In this document: positions 41,208 to 51,728 of the stretch, piece after piece
Layout of the letters: the number at the start of each line of letters is the position of its first letter
Numbering within the stretch: the stretch's first letter is position 1
Source: Panaeolus papilionaceus
Lineage: Eukaryota; Basidiomycota; Agaricomycetes; Agaricales
NCBI GenBank assembly: GCA_015501605.1
Contig: JADNRZ010000001.1
Location: 2,480,001 to 2,544,000, forward strand
Length of the DNA: 64,000 nucleotides
Direction: 5' to 3'
The notes under the pieces: model-generated
Told to the model about the DNA's origin: nothing
What the model saw: the letters and a program-made list of their open reading frames with translations, nothing else
Database searches by the model: none
Made by a program: the position numbers and the translations under genes

Positions 41208-42684
41208 ATGTCAGCTGGAGAGCCAACAGTCTATCAAGAACTCAAATCCTGGCTATCTTCCAATGGCGCTGGTTTTAATGCAGATGTTGACTTTACAGAA
41301 GGTGCTTTGACGGAATTTTCGTGCTTTGGCTCCAACTTTTTCCTCCACTGATAATCCATCTCAGTCAGTTCGGGGTCGAACATCATAGCGACCAACAATT
41401 TGTCCACAGACTCCACCATCGTTTCATGTCCCTTCAGTCTGATCATCACAGTAAAAAGTGCACGAGATGCCGTTGTTTCTCTCCTTGAATTCTCAGATGT
41501 TCCTGAGTGGTCGGAAAGACAATGGATTAGCACATATATCGCCTTACATTGGATCCTTCAAGGCCGAGATGACATGTAGAGCTGCTTTGCTTTGACATTT
41601 ACCGCAACCATCTTCTCATGCGCAAGATAGCCTTCAATCTCAACTTGGTAAACTGCGACATATGGCCTATCTGAATACACTCCCAACACCTGACAAACTC
41701 CGGACCCCTTTACATTTCTCGGACCGCGAGTTGGAATTATTCAAAGGTTCTAATTTATATGGCGCATCAGTGGACAGAAAACGGGACTGGCGGAGCGAAT
41801 GGGATGCATGTCGTCAGACACTTGCAAAATCTCACTCGAATTGGGCTGAGCTCTTTACCTGGTCCGAGATCTCCATTTTCTCCCTTCAATATCCATTCAT
41901 TGAATTATTAGGGAGATGTACCTCACCGCTGCTACATATCTCTCGTCTCGAGCATTCCCTTCGTCGTTGCTCGCTCCCACTCCAACCTTGACTCATTCAC
42001 CTTCAACCACACCCGTTCTGATTCCAGGCGTCGATTCGCTGAATCATGCGCGCGCTGTCCCGATCTCGTGGGTAGTCACTTATCCAGATCCTTTAGCATC
42101 GACTACATCCGATGTGCAGCAAGAGGCACTCATATCTTTAGTGATACACACTCCCACAGTACAAGGCCAAGAAATATTCAACAACTACGGTCGAAAGCCT
42201 AATGCGGAACTCATCTTAGGCTATGGTTTTTCCCTAGAGAATAACATTGATGACACAATCGTTTTAAAATTTGGCGGTCCGCAAGGCAAGAAATGGGAAA
42301 TAGGTAGAAATATCTTTGGGGCAGGGGATATATGGCGCGAGGTCCTCTCAAATTTTACAGAACCTGGCCAAGATGCAACATATGAAGATGTCCTGGATGC
42401 AGCTGGCGCTTTCCAAGACATGATTCAAGGCCTTGTGGACAAAATGCCCGAGGAAGACCCAGATCAGGCGTCCAGCGTACGACCAGAAATCGCAACCATG
42501 CTGCGACACTACATCGAAGGTAATCTGCGCAGCTATCTGCAAAGTAAACTAATCTTGATGACTGCGCTTTCCAGGTCAAAATTATATACTTGCCAAACTT
42601 ATGGCTTACGCAAAAGCTCGAGAAGAAGAGGGCATTGAAATGGCACGTCAAGAAGGGGTCGAGCTCATAATGGAAGATTCCTAA
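41208..42684 (+). CDS. SET-domain lysine methyltransferase (Rubisco-LSMT/SETD3-like)
   Basis: Predicted protein-lysine methyltransferase of the split-SET group that modifies non-histone targets. Five exons reconstruct cleanly: 41208-41301, 41365-41575, 41631-41861, 41912-42519 and 42575-42684, giving 417 aa with all phases consistent. The protein begins MSAGEPTVYQELKSWLSS; then DVPEWSERQWISTYIALHWI and LRHMAYLNTLPTPDKLRTPL; the SET core has IPGVDSLNHARAVP and the SAM/lysine motif EIFNNYGRKPNAELILGYGF; a helical substrate-binding tail ends EGVELIMEDS-stop. An open frame on the opposite strand at 41234-41533 is a shadow of exon 2. Substrate unknown. Confidence 0.85.
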
Positions 42685-42763
42685 GGTCATTTCATACAAT
42701 TTGTGCCTACCCATATATCACCTGTTGAGCTAAAATAAGTATATCCACCCTCTAACTGAGAGA

Positions 42764-45700
42764 TCAAAGGCCAGTCCAGGTAAACGAATCTTTGAGCTCG
42801 ATCTCTCCCTTCAACCTCAAATCTGCAGATGATGCTCCAACTTGAACCACAAATGTACCACTCTCTGCGACCCATTGCTGTGCCGCGTCGTCGTAGAAGC
42901 CCAGTGCTTCCCTATCAAGGGATACCGTTACTGTCTTGGATTCTCCAGTTCGCAAAGTCGTCTTGGTGAAAGCCTTCAATTCTTTGAGTGGGCGGGGAAG
43001 AGAGGCCTGTTTATCTGAAACATAGATCTGGGCAACTTCTCTTCCATCGACGCTTCCGACGTTCTTCAGCATAAAGCTGACTGTGAACTCGCCCTGAGGA
43101 GAGACCGGCGACAGTTTTAGGGCCGAATAGTCGAAAGAAGTATACGACAATCCGTAACCAAAGGGGAAGAGCGTCTCAAGGTTTCGGATGTCATAACTTC
43201 TGTAGCCGACAAAAATCCCCTACCAAAAGTTAAGATAGGTGTCGCGCGGAATATATTTTCTGCCCCTACCTCGTTGTACAGAATTCTCCCGCGCTCTTGA
43301 CCTTTGTCACCAAATGAGGGATAAGCAGGCGAATCTTCCACGCGTTTCCTACACATATCGTATCAGCTAACGTTAGGTTTAGAGAAATGAAGAATGTAGC
43401 CGTACGGGAATGTCAAGGGTAGCTTGCTGGCAGGATTGACTTTACCAAAAATGACGTCGGCCAAACCATTGCCGAGTTCATTACCTCCGTAGAAAGCCTA
43501 AAAATCAGTGTGAACACTTTTGGAGTGTTTTGTAAATCGTAATTAATATTTAGGCACCTGAAGAAGTGTCGAAGTCTTCCCAGCCCATGGCATCTCGACA
43601 GGTGCTCCTGACTGATTGACGACGACTGTATTGGGATTGGCAGCGATGACCTCCTCGACTAAGCGATCAGTAAGTCCTGGTAATCTTTTTTATCCAATCA
43701 GCCAAGCATCACGGCAATAGGAGAGGGAACACAAACTTCATATCTTCCCTGTCATTTCCTTCGGTTTCCCATCTGAACAAGACAAAATCGGTCAAAGCAG
43801 CCTCTAATCTAACATGCAAAACATACTCATGGTTTAATCCAATTACCAAGATCGTGACTAAGTGGAGGGGTTTTTGAACCAGATACAGTGACAATATATT
43901 TGAACATACCATCAGACGACCTTGCAAGATCAACTGCTTCCTGAATATGCTCTTCGTCCTTCAGATCACGAATCGCACCAGCTCGGATACCTCCCCAGCA
44001 TGGGAATGGCGTTCCCCGAGCCACAAACTCCTCAGAACTAACCCTAATCTCCAGGTCGTATTCCTGACCCCCCTTCAAATCCTTTACCACTCGGCGGACA
44101 TCGGTTGTGCCCATACCGAAGAAAGATTCACCCTGCTCTGGTGCAGTGCTCTGGTCGATTATCAACTTCCCATCGAGGAAGAGATTGCCTTTGCCCGCGA
44201 GATTCAGGCCAAATTCCCAGTTCCCACTTTCGTCAGGGATGAACTTGGCTTTGTACTGCGAAACAGCAATGAGCCCCGACTAGACAATATTATGCCACGA
44301 TACAACTCACGGTGTAGAAGCAGACGAGATTGACCTTATCAGCTCCCTAAAATAAATCAATTATTAACGTCTGCCACTGCGCCAACTGGATGCACTTACG
44401 ACGCCGTCAACGAGGAAGCATTCAGAGCTTTTCGTAGTCGTGCTCCATACTGGAGGTGGAAGCGATGTACTCAGGTCTGCTGACGTGCTGATAAAATCTT
44501 GCGAGGGAAGTTCATTCCAGAAATCGATATTGGCGCCCTGCTTCCCATCATGCACCAAATATTGGTCTAAAAGTGGAATGTACTTGTGGGTTGTGGTACC
44601 TAAAGCCCACTTGACGTCTGCACCGATCTCCTGAGCAGCACCCAAGATGCCCTCAAGGGGTGAGACGGTGTATGTTGACGTCAACCTGGCCGAGCCTCCA
44701 CCTGATGTTCTCGCATACTTCGCATTCGGGCCAATGACTGCGATACTTTTGGGCCTATTAACGATAGGGAGCAATTGTTTATCGTTTTTCAGCAGCACGA
44801 TAGCATCTGCTGCGGCCCTTCGCAACAGCTGTCTCAGCTCAGGTGTATCCCGGGATTCTTCAGGTCCGTCGAATGGGATTCCAGATGCTATACCCTTATT
44901 AACAAGGTTTAGCACCTAAAAACAATAATTTTTGGATAAGTAACATTCTTGGCTCAAACAAAGCGTTCACAAACCTTTTCGACGCGCTTATCTAAATCCC
45001 CCACAGTCAACTTTCCGGCTTGGAGTGCCCGTTCCACAGCTTTGCCTCGCATGACGGTGGGTCCACTATGGACCCGTCAGCCATCACGCCAAATAGAAGG
45101 ACATCCGTAGTACTCACGGCATTTCGATATCAAGACCTGCTAAGATACTCGTAGTTGTGCTGTAGGTGCCCGTCCAGTCACTGATGATCGTGCCTTGATA
45201 CCCCCATTCCTACACCGAAATGTGATACATGTTCATATCAGACAAAGCGCAGCAAGCATACCTTGCGAAGGATGTCATCAAGAAGTCGTTTGTGCTCTGA
45301 GACATGGAGGCCGTTAACGCGGTTATATCTGGGATGCATGATCAGCATTCGGGGCCAGAATACAGGGGAAGACCAGTGCCAACTTACGCTGACATGAGAG
45401 CCCAAGGGTTGGATTTCTTGATGGCAATTTGGAATGGTTTGAGGTATATCTCTCTCAAAGCACGCTCACTAAGATCACCTGTGCGATATTCAAGACATAT
45501 ATAGGTAGCATTGCAAATGAGGGAGCTTACTGCTGATGGAAAATCTAATGAAGAATGACTCAACAACGACCCAGCTCGCATTGATGATGCAACAAACCTT
45601 TCAAACTCTTGATCGTTTGCTACATAGTGCTTGATTGTAGCGCTGACTCCCTTGGATTGAAGACCGTTGATGTATGCAGCAGCAATATTACCATTAAGGT

Positions 45701-46296
45701 TGGGGTCTTCAGCGAAAGACTCGAAGCTTCTTCCACCAAGGGGAGAGCGTTGCGTGTTTACGGTGGGGGCCAGCAGAACATGGGTACCTGTTATTTTCCA
45801 ATAGGCAATTGGACGGCCTTCTCTCGAATAATGATACTCACTCTTGGCTCTCGCTTCCTCGCCGAGGGCTTCGCCTACTTCCCTGGCTAGACCTTCGTCA
45901 AAGGATGAGCCTAAGCCAGTAGACGATGGGAAACAGCTAGACGGAACGCCGTTGAAGACTAGCAGAATATTTTAGCAAGTAATCCGCAATGCCACTGAAA
46001 GTTGCGACTCACACTGTCCTCCTCTCACTCCATTGGGACCTGATCATAAAGCATGGGCATCTGGTCGGAGAATAACGGAACCGACATACCATCGCTCATT
46101 CGAATCGATGGTATTCCAGCCTCGGGTACAGGTTCAGTGCTCCACCATCCCTAAAAAAACAAGTTTTAGTTTCACCAATAACTAGATAGGGGCTCTGAGA
46201 ACTACGACTTACTAATCCGGTCAAAAGTTTAATTTTCTGCGGTATAGTCAACTTAGCCAATGTAGCCTTGATATCGAGCTGAGCGGTGTTAGACAT
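42764..46296 (-). CDS. GH3 beta-glucosidase with PA14 insertion, no signal peptide
   Basis: Releases glucose (or xylose) from non-reducing ends of short oligosaccharides. Domain order: GH3 N-terminal barrel ([43 protein letters not shown], nucleophile Asp in [10 protein letters not shown]); alpha/beta sandwich ([14 protein letters not shown]) interrupted by a PA14 domain (about 43900-44500, with [19 protein letters not shown]); [19 protein letters not shown]; and a C-terminal fibronectin III-like domain ([23 protein letters not shown]). About 12 introns. ATG at 46294-46296 is followed by a charged, non-hydrophobic N-terminus, so the enzyme is predicted intracellular, like other PA14-containing GH3 enzymes. 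Stop at 42764. Separated from RNF220-like gene by 418 bp, divergent. Confidence 0.93.
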
Positions 46297-46714
46297 GTTG
46301 GGTTTCTCTGAAAAGATATGGACTGGTTAGATTGAGTTTAACCCTCCGGTAAAATCTCGGGTTGTAAGTCGTGGCAACTGGTCATTTTTGCATTGCTTTC
46401 TCAGCAGCTGAGAAATGAGGGTCTCATATGATGCTTCTTATCTATATTGTGGCATAGAAATGATAATTTAGAAAAGAGTCCGAAGGTACATAGTCATAAG
46501 ATGAAAGAGCCTTGTTTATTTAACTTGGCGTGCTATTTTTGTGGGGAATGTTATTAATAAGCCTTTGAACCAAACAGACTGTGACCAGATTTGAATGTCA
46601 TCCATTTCTGCTCAAGGCCATCCATCCTGTAAACTATTTTCAAGGCCTACATTAGACCAGCCATTAATTCCTTAACTGCCATAATATACCCTTCGTATAT
46701 TTAATCTTGCTAAA
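46297..46714. promoter_or_regulatory. Divergent upstream region GH3 / RNF220-like
   Basis: 418 bp between divergent starts with no ORF of note. Holds both promoters; no clear element recognised. Confidence 0.4.
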
Positions 46715-48240
46715 ATGGCCATGACAATCAGAATAAAGTGCGTCGATCACAAAAACTTGTGTGATGTCCATGAGAATTTATAAACCAATACAGCAAGGGA
46801 AAGAAACGCGCGATAGAGGAACCAGTTCAAAATCTTTCGTCTCTGTCAGAAACAGAACCACCTCATCCCACCAAGCGAGGTAGGGGCATCAAACTATCCT
46901 CGTCGTCTTCCCCGCCAGCTGAACCGATCAAAAAAGCTAGACGCGCAGAAACGAGACAGTGTCCAATCTGTAGCGAACATATACCCCTCCGTCTATTACC
47001 CATACACAGAGATTTGGAAGATGAGCGTTTAGCAGCTATCATTGGGAAGGTTGGGTCATTAGAACCGATATACGATGAGGATATTGACGACGAGTGTGTA
47101 CTTTCTACAATGTTGAGCTGACTTGTCCGCAACAACTTAACGTTTACCTTCTCAGGCCCGGACCAAGCTCAAGAATACGGCGCTCTGCTATAAAGGCCCG
47201 CAAATCAATGACAACTCACGGCCCTGCAGACTCCATTGAACGGTCAAGTAAAACAATTCAAACTGTTCGACGAAGAAGGAAACAGCGCTATGGGAAATTG
47301 AAGGACATGGCTCGCGAGGAAGAGGAGAGTGCTCGCGACCCTTGGTTAAGACGGTTCACTGGAGGGGAGGTTGTCTGTCCTGTTTGTTCGAATACTGTTC
47401 AAGGGGACCAAGACGTTATAGATGCACACATTGATGCATGTCTGGCTTACGAGAATCGCCAAACAGAAGAAGCGCGAGAACGAGAACTCGAGCACCGTCG
47501 TGCAATAGATGAGGAAATTTGGGAAGATGTAGACGACGCAACATTTGCGGGAGACATCCGAGGTGCGTTGTCAGAATCGAACTGTTATCTGTTTAGGTTT
47601 TTATATATTTTTACAGGCGCAGGATTTCAACGACGTCTCGAAGTGGAAGAAGCAGATATCGAGGTGGACGTAGACGGTGACGACCAAGCAGTTTTCGGAG
47701 AAGCACAATTTACGGAAGGAGACATTGTGCCCGTTACGATCTCTGGGCTGGATGTCGAGGAGGAGGCAGAAGTAGAGATCGAAGATGATGTATCTGACGA
47801 AGGATCAAGAACGTTGCAAGAACTTGTCGCAGCCACAGCACAAATCCGCCAGGAAAAACCCTGTTTGAAAAGGGATGTGAGCATTGCGGAAGGTGATGCC
47901 GACCAGGCTATCGTCAGCGCACGTCAGCGGGGCGACAAGGCCAGCCTTATCGTAGCGTTGGAAAACAAGATCAAGCTGTTGGTAAGTTATGGTCTTGCCA
48001 TGCCTCAAGTCAAGTTCCAGGAATTAATTTTACCCAAAGGAACCCAATTCGTTTGTAACAACTTCTGCAACTCTATCATGCCGTATATGTCTGGACCCAT
48101 ACAACGAGCCGACAGTGTCAACTGGCTGCTGGCACACATGTTGCAAGGAGTGCTGGTTACGTTGCTTGGGTTCTACAAAACTTTGTCCCATTTGTAAACG
48201 AATAACTGGCGCTACGGATTTGCGTCGTGTATATTTATAG
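46715..48240 (+). CDS. RNF220-like RING E3 ubiquitin ligase
   Basis: Predicted ubiquitin ligase. Five exons (46715-46737, 46794-47093, 47156-47562, 47617-47981, 48040-48240) keep phase and give 431 aa. The N-terminal part has a basic Lys-rich stretch and a first Zn knuckle (QCPICSEHIPLRLLPIH); the middle has ARDPWLRRFTGGEVVCPVCS with His/Cys ligands spaced as a UBZ-like finger; then an acidic helical region. The C-terminal RING reads CRICLDPYNEPTV, CWHTCCKECWLRCLG, CPICKRITG and ends DLRRVYL. The CWH..C..CWLR..CP.C order and DLRRxYL end are hallmarks of vertebrate RNF220. The RING frame is reached only through the intron 47982-48039 (acceptor CAAAG); reading through it gives a spurious C-terminus. 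Confidence 0.85.
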
Positions 48241-48655
48241 GATTTGTTTTCGTTCGTTATAACTGCTTTCCTGTTTATTATATTAGCATGATGTATTGCG
48301 AATTGTTAAAATAGTTGAGAGTTGGAGCATCATATCTGGCCTTGTCGAGTCGTCATTTTCCTAGACCAGCATAAACCAAGGATTGCTCATGGTTACAGCA
48401 TAGGTCGGATGCTCCAGATGAACATAGAATGAATCAGGATGCGTCGAAACGCAACACCACGACGTGTTAAATCCTATGCTGAGGATAGCCATATGAAGGC
48501 AAAACGTAATTACTCACCAATTTGCCTGGCACATCTCGGAAACCAGACACCCACCCTCAACGACAGAAATTTACAAACGAACAACGACAAGTTTAAGAGT
48601 ATTGAATTAGTGGTGGTGGAGTAGTCATATATAATACATGTAGCGCGTAACACGT

Positions 48656-48985
48656 CTATGCAAGGGGGCTAATCAACCTGTAGGAACTGGGTTAGCGTGT
48701 TGAGCATGGCAATGAGGATGTTCAATACGGACTTGATGAGAGATGGCTGTGGGTTGCTTTGGGTGAAACCAACATAGATAATGAGAGGAATCCAGCCGTA
48801 GTGAAGAACAGTCTGTAGAATTGAAAGTGGTCAGAATTTGAACACGAGTTGCAGTGAAATTTATTCATGTTGACGTACACGACCGACTTCAACGACCTTG
48901 TTAATGCGTTCCTTTAGATTTGTTAGATATTTAAATAAGAATATATATATAAATTCATTAAAACCTTTGTTTCCTCTGAAGGCAT
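48656..48985 (-). CDS. TOM7: Mitochondrial import receptor subunit TOM7
   Basis: Small subunit of the outer-membrane TOM complex that tunes its assembly and Tim23 preprotein transfer. Four exons give MPSEETK | ERINKVVEVGR | TVLHYGWIPLIIYVGFTQSN...SLIK | LISPLA, 51 aa, the canonical length and sequence pattern with one transmembrane span and conserved HYGWIP and SNPQPSL. The last coding exon is only 22 nt (48656-48677); its intron ends CTAACCC..CTACAG. The first intron has an unusual GTTTTA donor. Reading through introns gives misleading longer frames on this strand (for example at 48861-49196). Divergent from eIF3f with 195 bp between starts and convergent with the RNF220-like gene. Confidence 0.92.
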
Positions 48986-49180
48986 GTTGAACGACTTTAA
49001 ATTTTTTTTGTTGTTGTTGAGAGAAGGGTTGTTTGCAAGGAAAGGCAAGGAACGAGTGGAGACATTGACGAGACAGTCTTCGGCAATAGCCGAGCCAATC
49101 TTTTCGTGTTGTGTCCTTTTTAAAAAGTTTGTGCTTTAATACTTTTATTACCAACGACTTGAAAAAAAGCAAGACTTGCG
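48986..49180. promoter_or_regulatory. Bidirectional promoter region TOM7 / eIF3f
   Basis: 195 bp between two housekeeping start codons; no TATA evident. Assigned by orientation only. Confidence 0.5.
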
Positions 49181-50423
49181 ATGCCTCTCGGTTCACCTTT
49201 GTCCGCTATAAATATTCAGAGCGTCGCTCCTTCAGATGCAACTCAGGGTGTACCGTATGTAAAAAATTTTATTCATGATCTTGTTCATTTAAAAATCGAC
49301 ATCTTCTGTCATCGCACTGAGAGAAAGAATTCATATTGATATCAATCCTTGCTTTTTGATCTAGACGTACTCCTACCAACATCACTATACATCCAGTCGC
49401 ACTTTTCTCTATCCTTGATCACTATTTGCGACGCACCGATGCCCAGGATCGCGTAATTGGCACCCTTCTAGGAACACGTACTGATAATGAGGTTCAGGTT
49501 CGCTCGTCTTTTGCCGTTCTACACAGCGAGACAGACGAGCAAGTTGCCGTCGACATGGAGTACCACCGTACTATGTATGAACTTCACCACAAAGTAAACC
49601 CCAAAGAGGTCATCGTTGGCTGGTATGTTTTATATTCATTGAATTATCTACCCAGCTGTTCTCATAGCTTGCATTAATCATTAGGTATTCGACTGGTTCG
49701 AGTCTGGACACGTACTCTGCCCTCATCCAAAATTTCTACTCCCAAGAGACTGCTCCTCACCAAGCTATTCATGTCGCTGTAAACACTGGTGTCGATGAGG
49801 GCCAGGAGGCAGGCGTCAAGGCGTACATCGGGTTCGTCCAATCAATACATTTTTTCTGTCACGACACATATAACCTCGGTCTTTTTCTCAGATCACCTGT
49901 GGGCGTCTTCCCTAAACCCGAAAATTGCGTGTTTGTCCCTGTTCCCGTCGAGCTGAAGTTCCACCAAGCTGAGCGAAGTGGATGTGCGTCTTAGCTCTTT
50001 CATCTATCAACGTTTCCCATTTGATTAATTTTACCCAGTGGATCTGTTGTCAATCACTGCCGACTCATCAACGTCAACATCCACGCAACCTGTGGCAGAA
50101 CTTGAAGTCATCGAGCGCGCAATCGTCTCCGTCTCTGAGATGCTTGACCGCGTCCTTTCCTACGTGCAGGCTGTCCTCTCGGGAGAAAAGAAGGGCGACC
50201 CAGCCGTTGGACGTTACCTGATGGATACATTGGGAGCAAGCACAGATGACTTGGAGAAGGGCGGTTTCAATTCAAGTCTACAGGTATGCTATTCTCCTTT
50301 TAATTGCATCTCACCCCCTTTTCCTCACACTTCTCTAGGATACTTTGATGCTCTCATACCTCGCTAACCTTGTAAGATCACAAGCCGAAGTTTCAGCAAG
50401 ATTGGCCCTTACTGCCTCGTAAA
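49181..50423 (+). CDS. EIF3F: Translation initiation factor eIF3 subunit F (MPN domain)
   Basis: Non-catalytic MPN subunit of the eIF3 complex that loads mRNA on the 40S ribosome. [17 protein letters not shown] is followed by the MPN domain: [58 protein letters not shown] with VGWYSTGSSL across an intron. The His-x-His plus Asp metal site of active JAMM enzymes is absent, as in eIF3f generally. The C-terminal part has [20 protein letters not shown], a Ser/Thr-rich loop, then helices ([35 protein letters not shown]) ending LTAS-stop. Five or six short introns. About 300 aa, the usual fungal size. Confidence 0.92.
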
Positions 50424-50496
50424 ATGGAATGGACATTTACAATGTTGTTGTCTATATTTCTCGCGCCATTGCCCTTAGATCTGTTGTAAGATATCG

Positions 50497-51442
50497 CTAA
50501 CTGTTAAAAATCCGTGAGTGTTGAAGATCATGCCGGGCAGCCAAAATTTCTCCCAGGGGCCATGTATTGGCAGGTCCCTGTATAGATTCATCAAAATTAG
50601 TTTGGGAGTCGACTAGCAGACCGGTACGCAAATGCTTCGTGTTCTCCAACTCAGCGGCTATCAACGGTTGAACAGCATGGAAAAGTACTTGTTGGGCTCC
50701 GTATGGACCCAGGTTGTTTAACCTGACGGAAGCGGACAGCAGACCGCGAGCATGGAGGAACAAGTGAAGATATTGTGCGCGTTCTATTTCGAGTGTACAT
50801 AAGTCCCGAAGCGATTTTCCTACCAAAATGGTGCGCACCTAATTTCAACCCCAGGGCTGCAGTCAATATACCCCAGCAAACGGGTAAATGTCCGTATACT
50901 TCTTCTCGTCTAGCCTTCAGTTTGAGCGCATCGAGGAGTTTTTTCATTAGATCTTCATGGTCCTGTGATTCCGTGGCTGTAAAGGCGGAAAGAGAGGAAG
51001 GCCGTGTGAAACCCTTCGAATACAAAGTAAGAAGGGCAACACCCTGCGATATTGAGGCCCTTCTTGCAACGTGATTTAGGGTCATTGAATGATATAAGTC
51101 GTCCAAGTCTGTGAGAGCTTTGAGAACGTCGTTCATTCGCCCCTCCACTTGGTCCACCGATTCTTGTACGTGGTCCTCCTTGACAGCAGAGTAATAATTC
51201 GAAACCAAAATATGGGCATCGGCTACAAATGGCAAGACGCTCCGCGAATAAGAGCCCAAGCTATCCCGTACAAAGTTGATTGTAGCCATTTCGACGGACG
51301 ACGAGAGGGAAGAGAAGCCATGTTTGTCGAAGGATTCTAGTCCTGATGAAGCTACAAATGCACCAGTTGGAAGATTACTGTCTGCGAGGGTCAACAAAAT
51401 GTAAGCTTCTGTATCATTGTTGTTGTCGTCGTGGGTGTTCAT
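50497..51442 (-). CDS. ureF: UreF-type urease accessory protein
   Basis: Part of the UreD-UreF-UreG chaperone that delivers nickel to urease in the cytosol. N-terminus MNTHDDNNNDTEAYIL then the UreF opener LADSNLPTGAFVASSGLESF, a helical bundle (SMTLNHVARRASISQGVALL, HLPVCWGILTAALGLKL), then after one intron (about 50788-50845) ERAQYLHLFLHARGLLSAS, VRLNNLGPYGAQQVLFHAV. It ends SRIFNS-stop at 50497-50499. ATG at 51440-51442. All-helical UreF fold with the conserved SNLPTGAF and LNNLGPYGAQ patterns. Implies that the organism makes a nickel urease encoded elsewhere. Divergent from AFG1 (286 bp). Confidence 0.9.
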
Positions 51443-51728
51443 GACGGTGAGGAAGAGGCATGTTGCCTCTCTCAGAGAAAGATAAGATAATGATTGCCAC
51501 CGAGAAAGACGGCCTCGGCGACGGCAAGAGGTAAATATCCGAAATCACGTGGTGATATTAGGATGTGGAGGAGCTCCGAGTGGGATTGTTGACAACGTCT
51601 GTGTTCCTTCTCCTGCGCTTTAACGGCGGCGTTTAGCTTCAATCCTCATAAATTACTTATTCAAGCCCTTTTATTCCCCATCTATCATCTATCATCGTCA
51701 TTGCTCAACGTCTAAACGGTTGGCAACC
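51443..51728. promoter_or_regulatory. Bidirectional promoter region ureF / AFG1
   Basis: 286 bp between divergent starts; a TTATTC/CTTTTATTCCCC stretch near 51660 precedes AFG1. No specific site assigned. Confidence 0.4.

Noticed and set aside
41234..41533. Minus-strand open frame of 99 codons beside the SET gene
   Set aside because: It begins with GTG and lies antisense to exon 2 of the SET gene, whose five exons join in phase into a family-like protein.
47982..48197. Alternative C-terminus of the RNF220-like gene without RING
   Set aside because: It is a read-through of the intron at 47982-48039; splicing restores a complete RING and the DLRRVYL ending.
48861..49196. Minus-strand frame of 111 codons, Lys-rich
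   Set aside because: It reads through TOM7 introns; only its ERINKVVEVGR part is real exon, and the rest is intron and upstream DNA.
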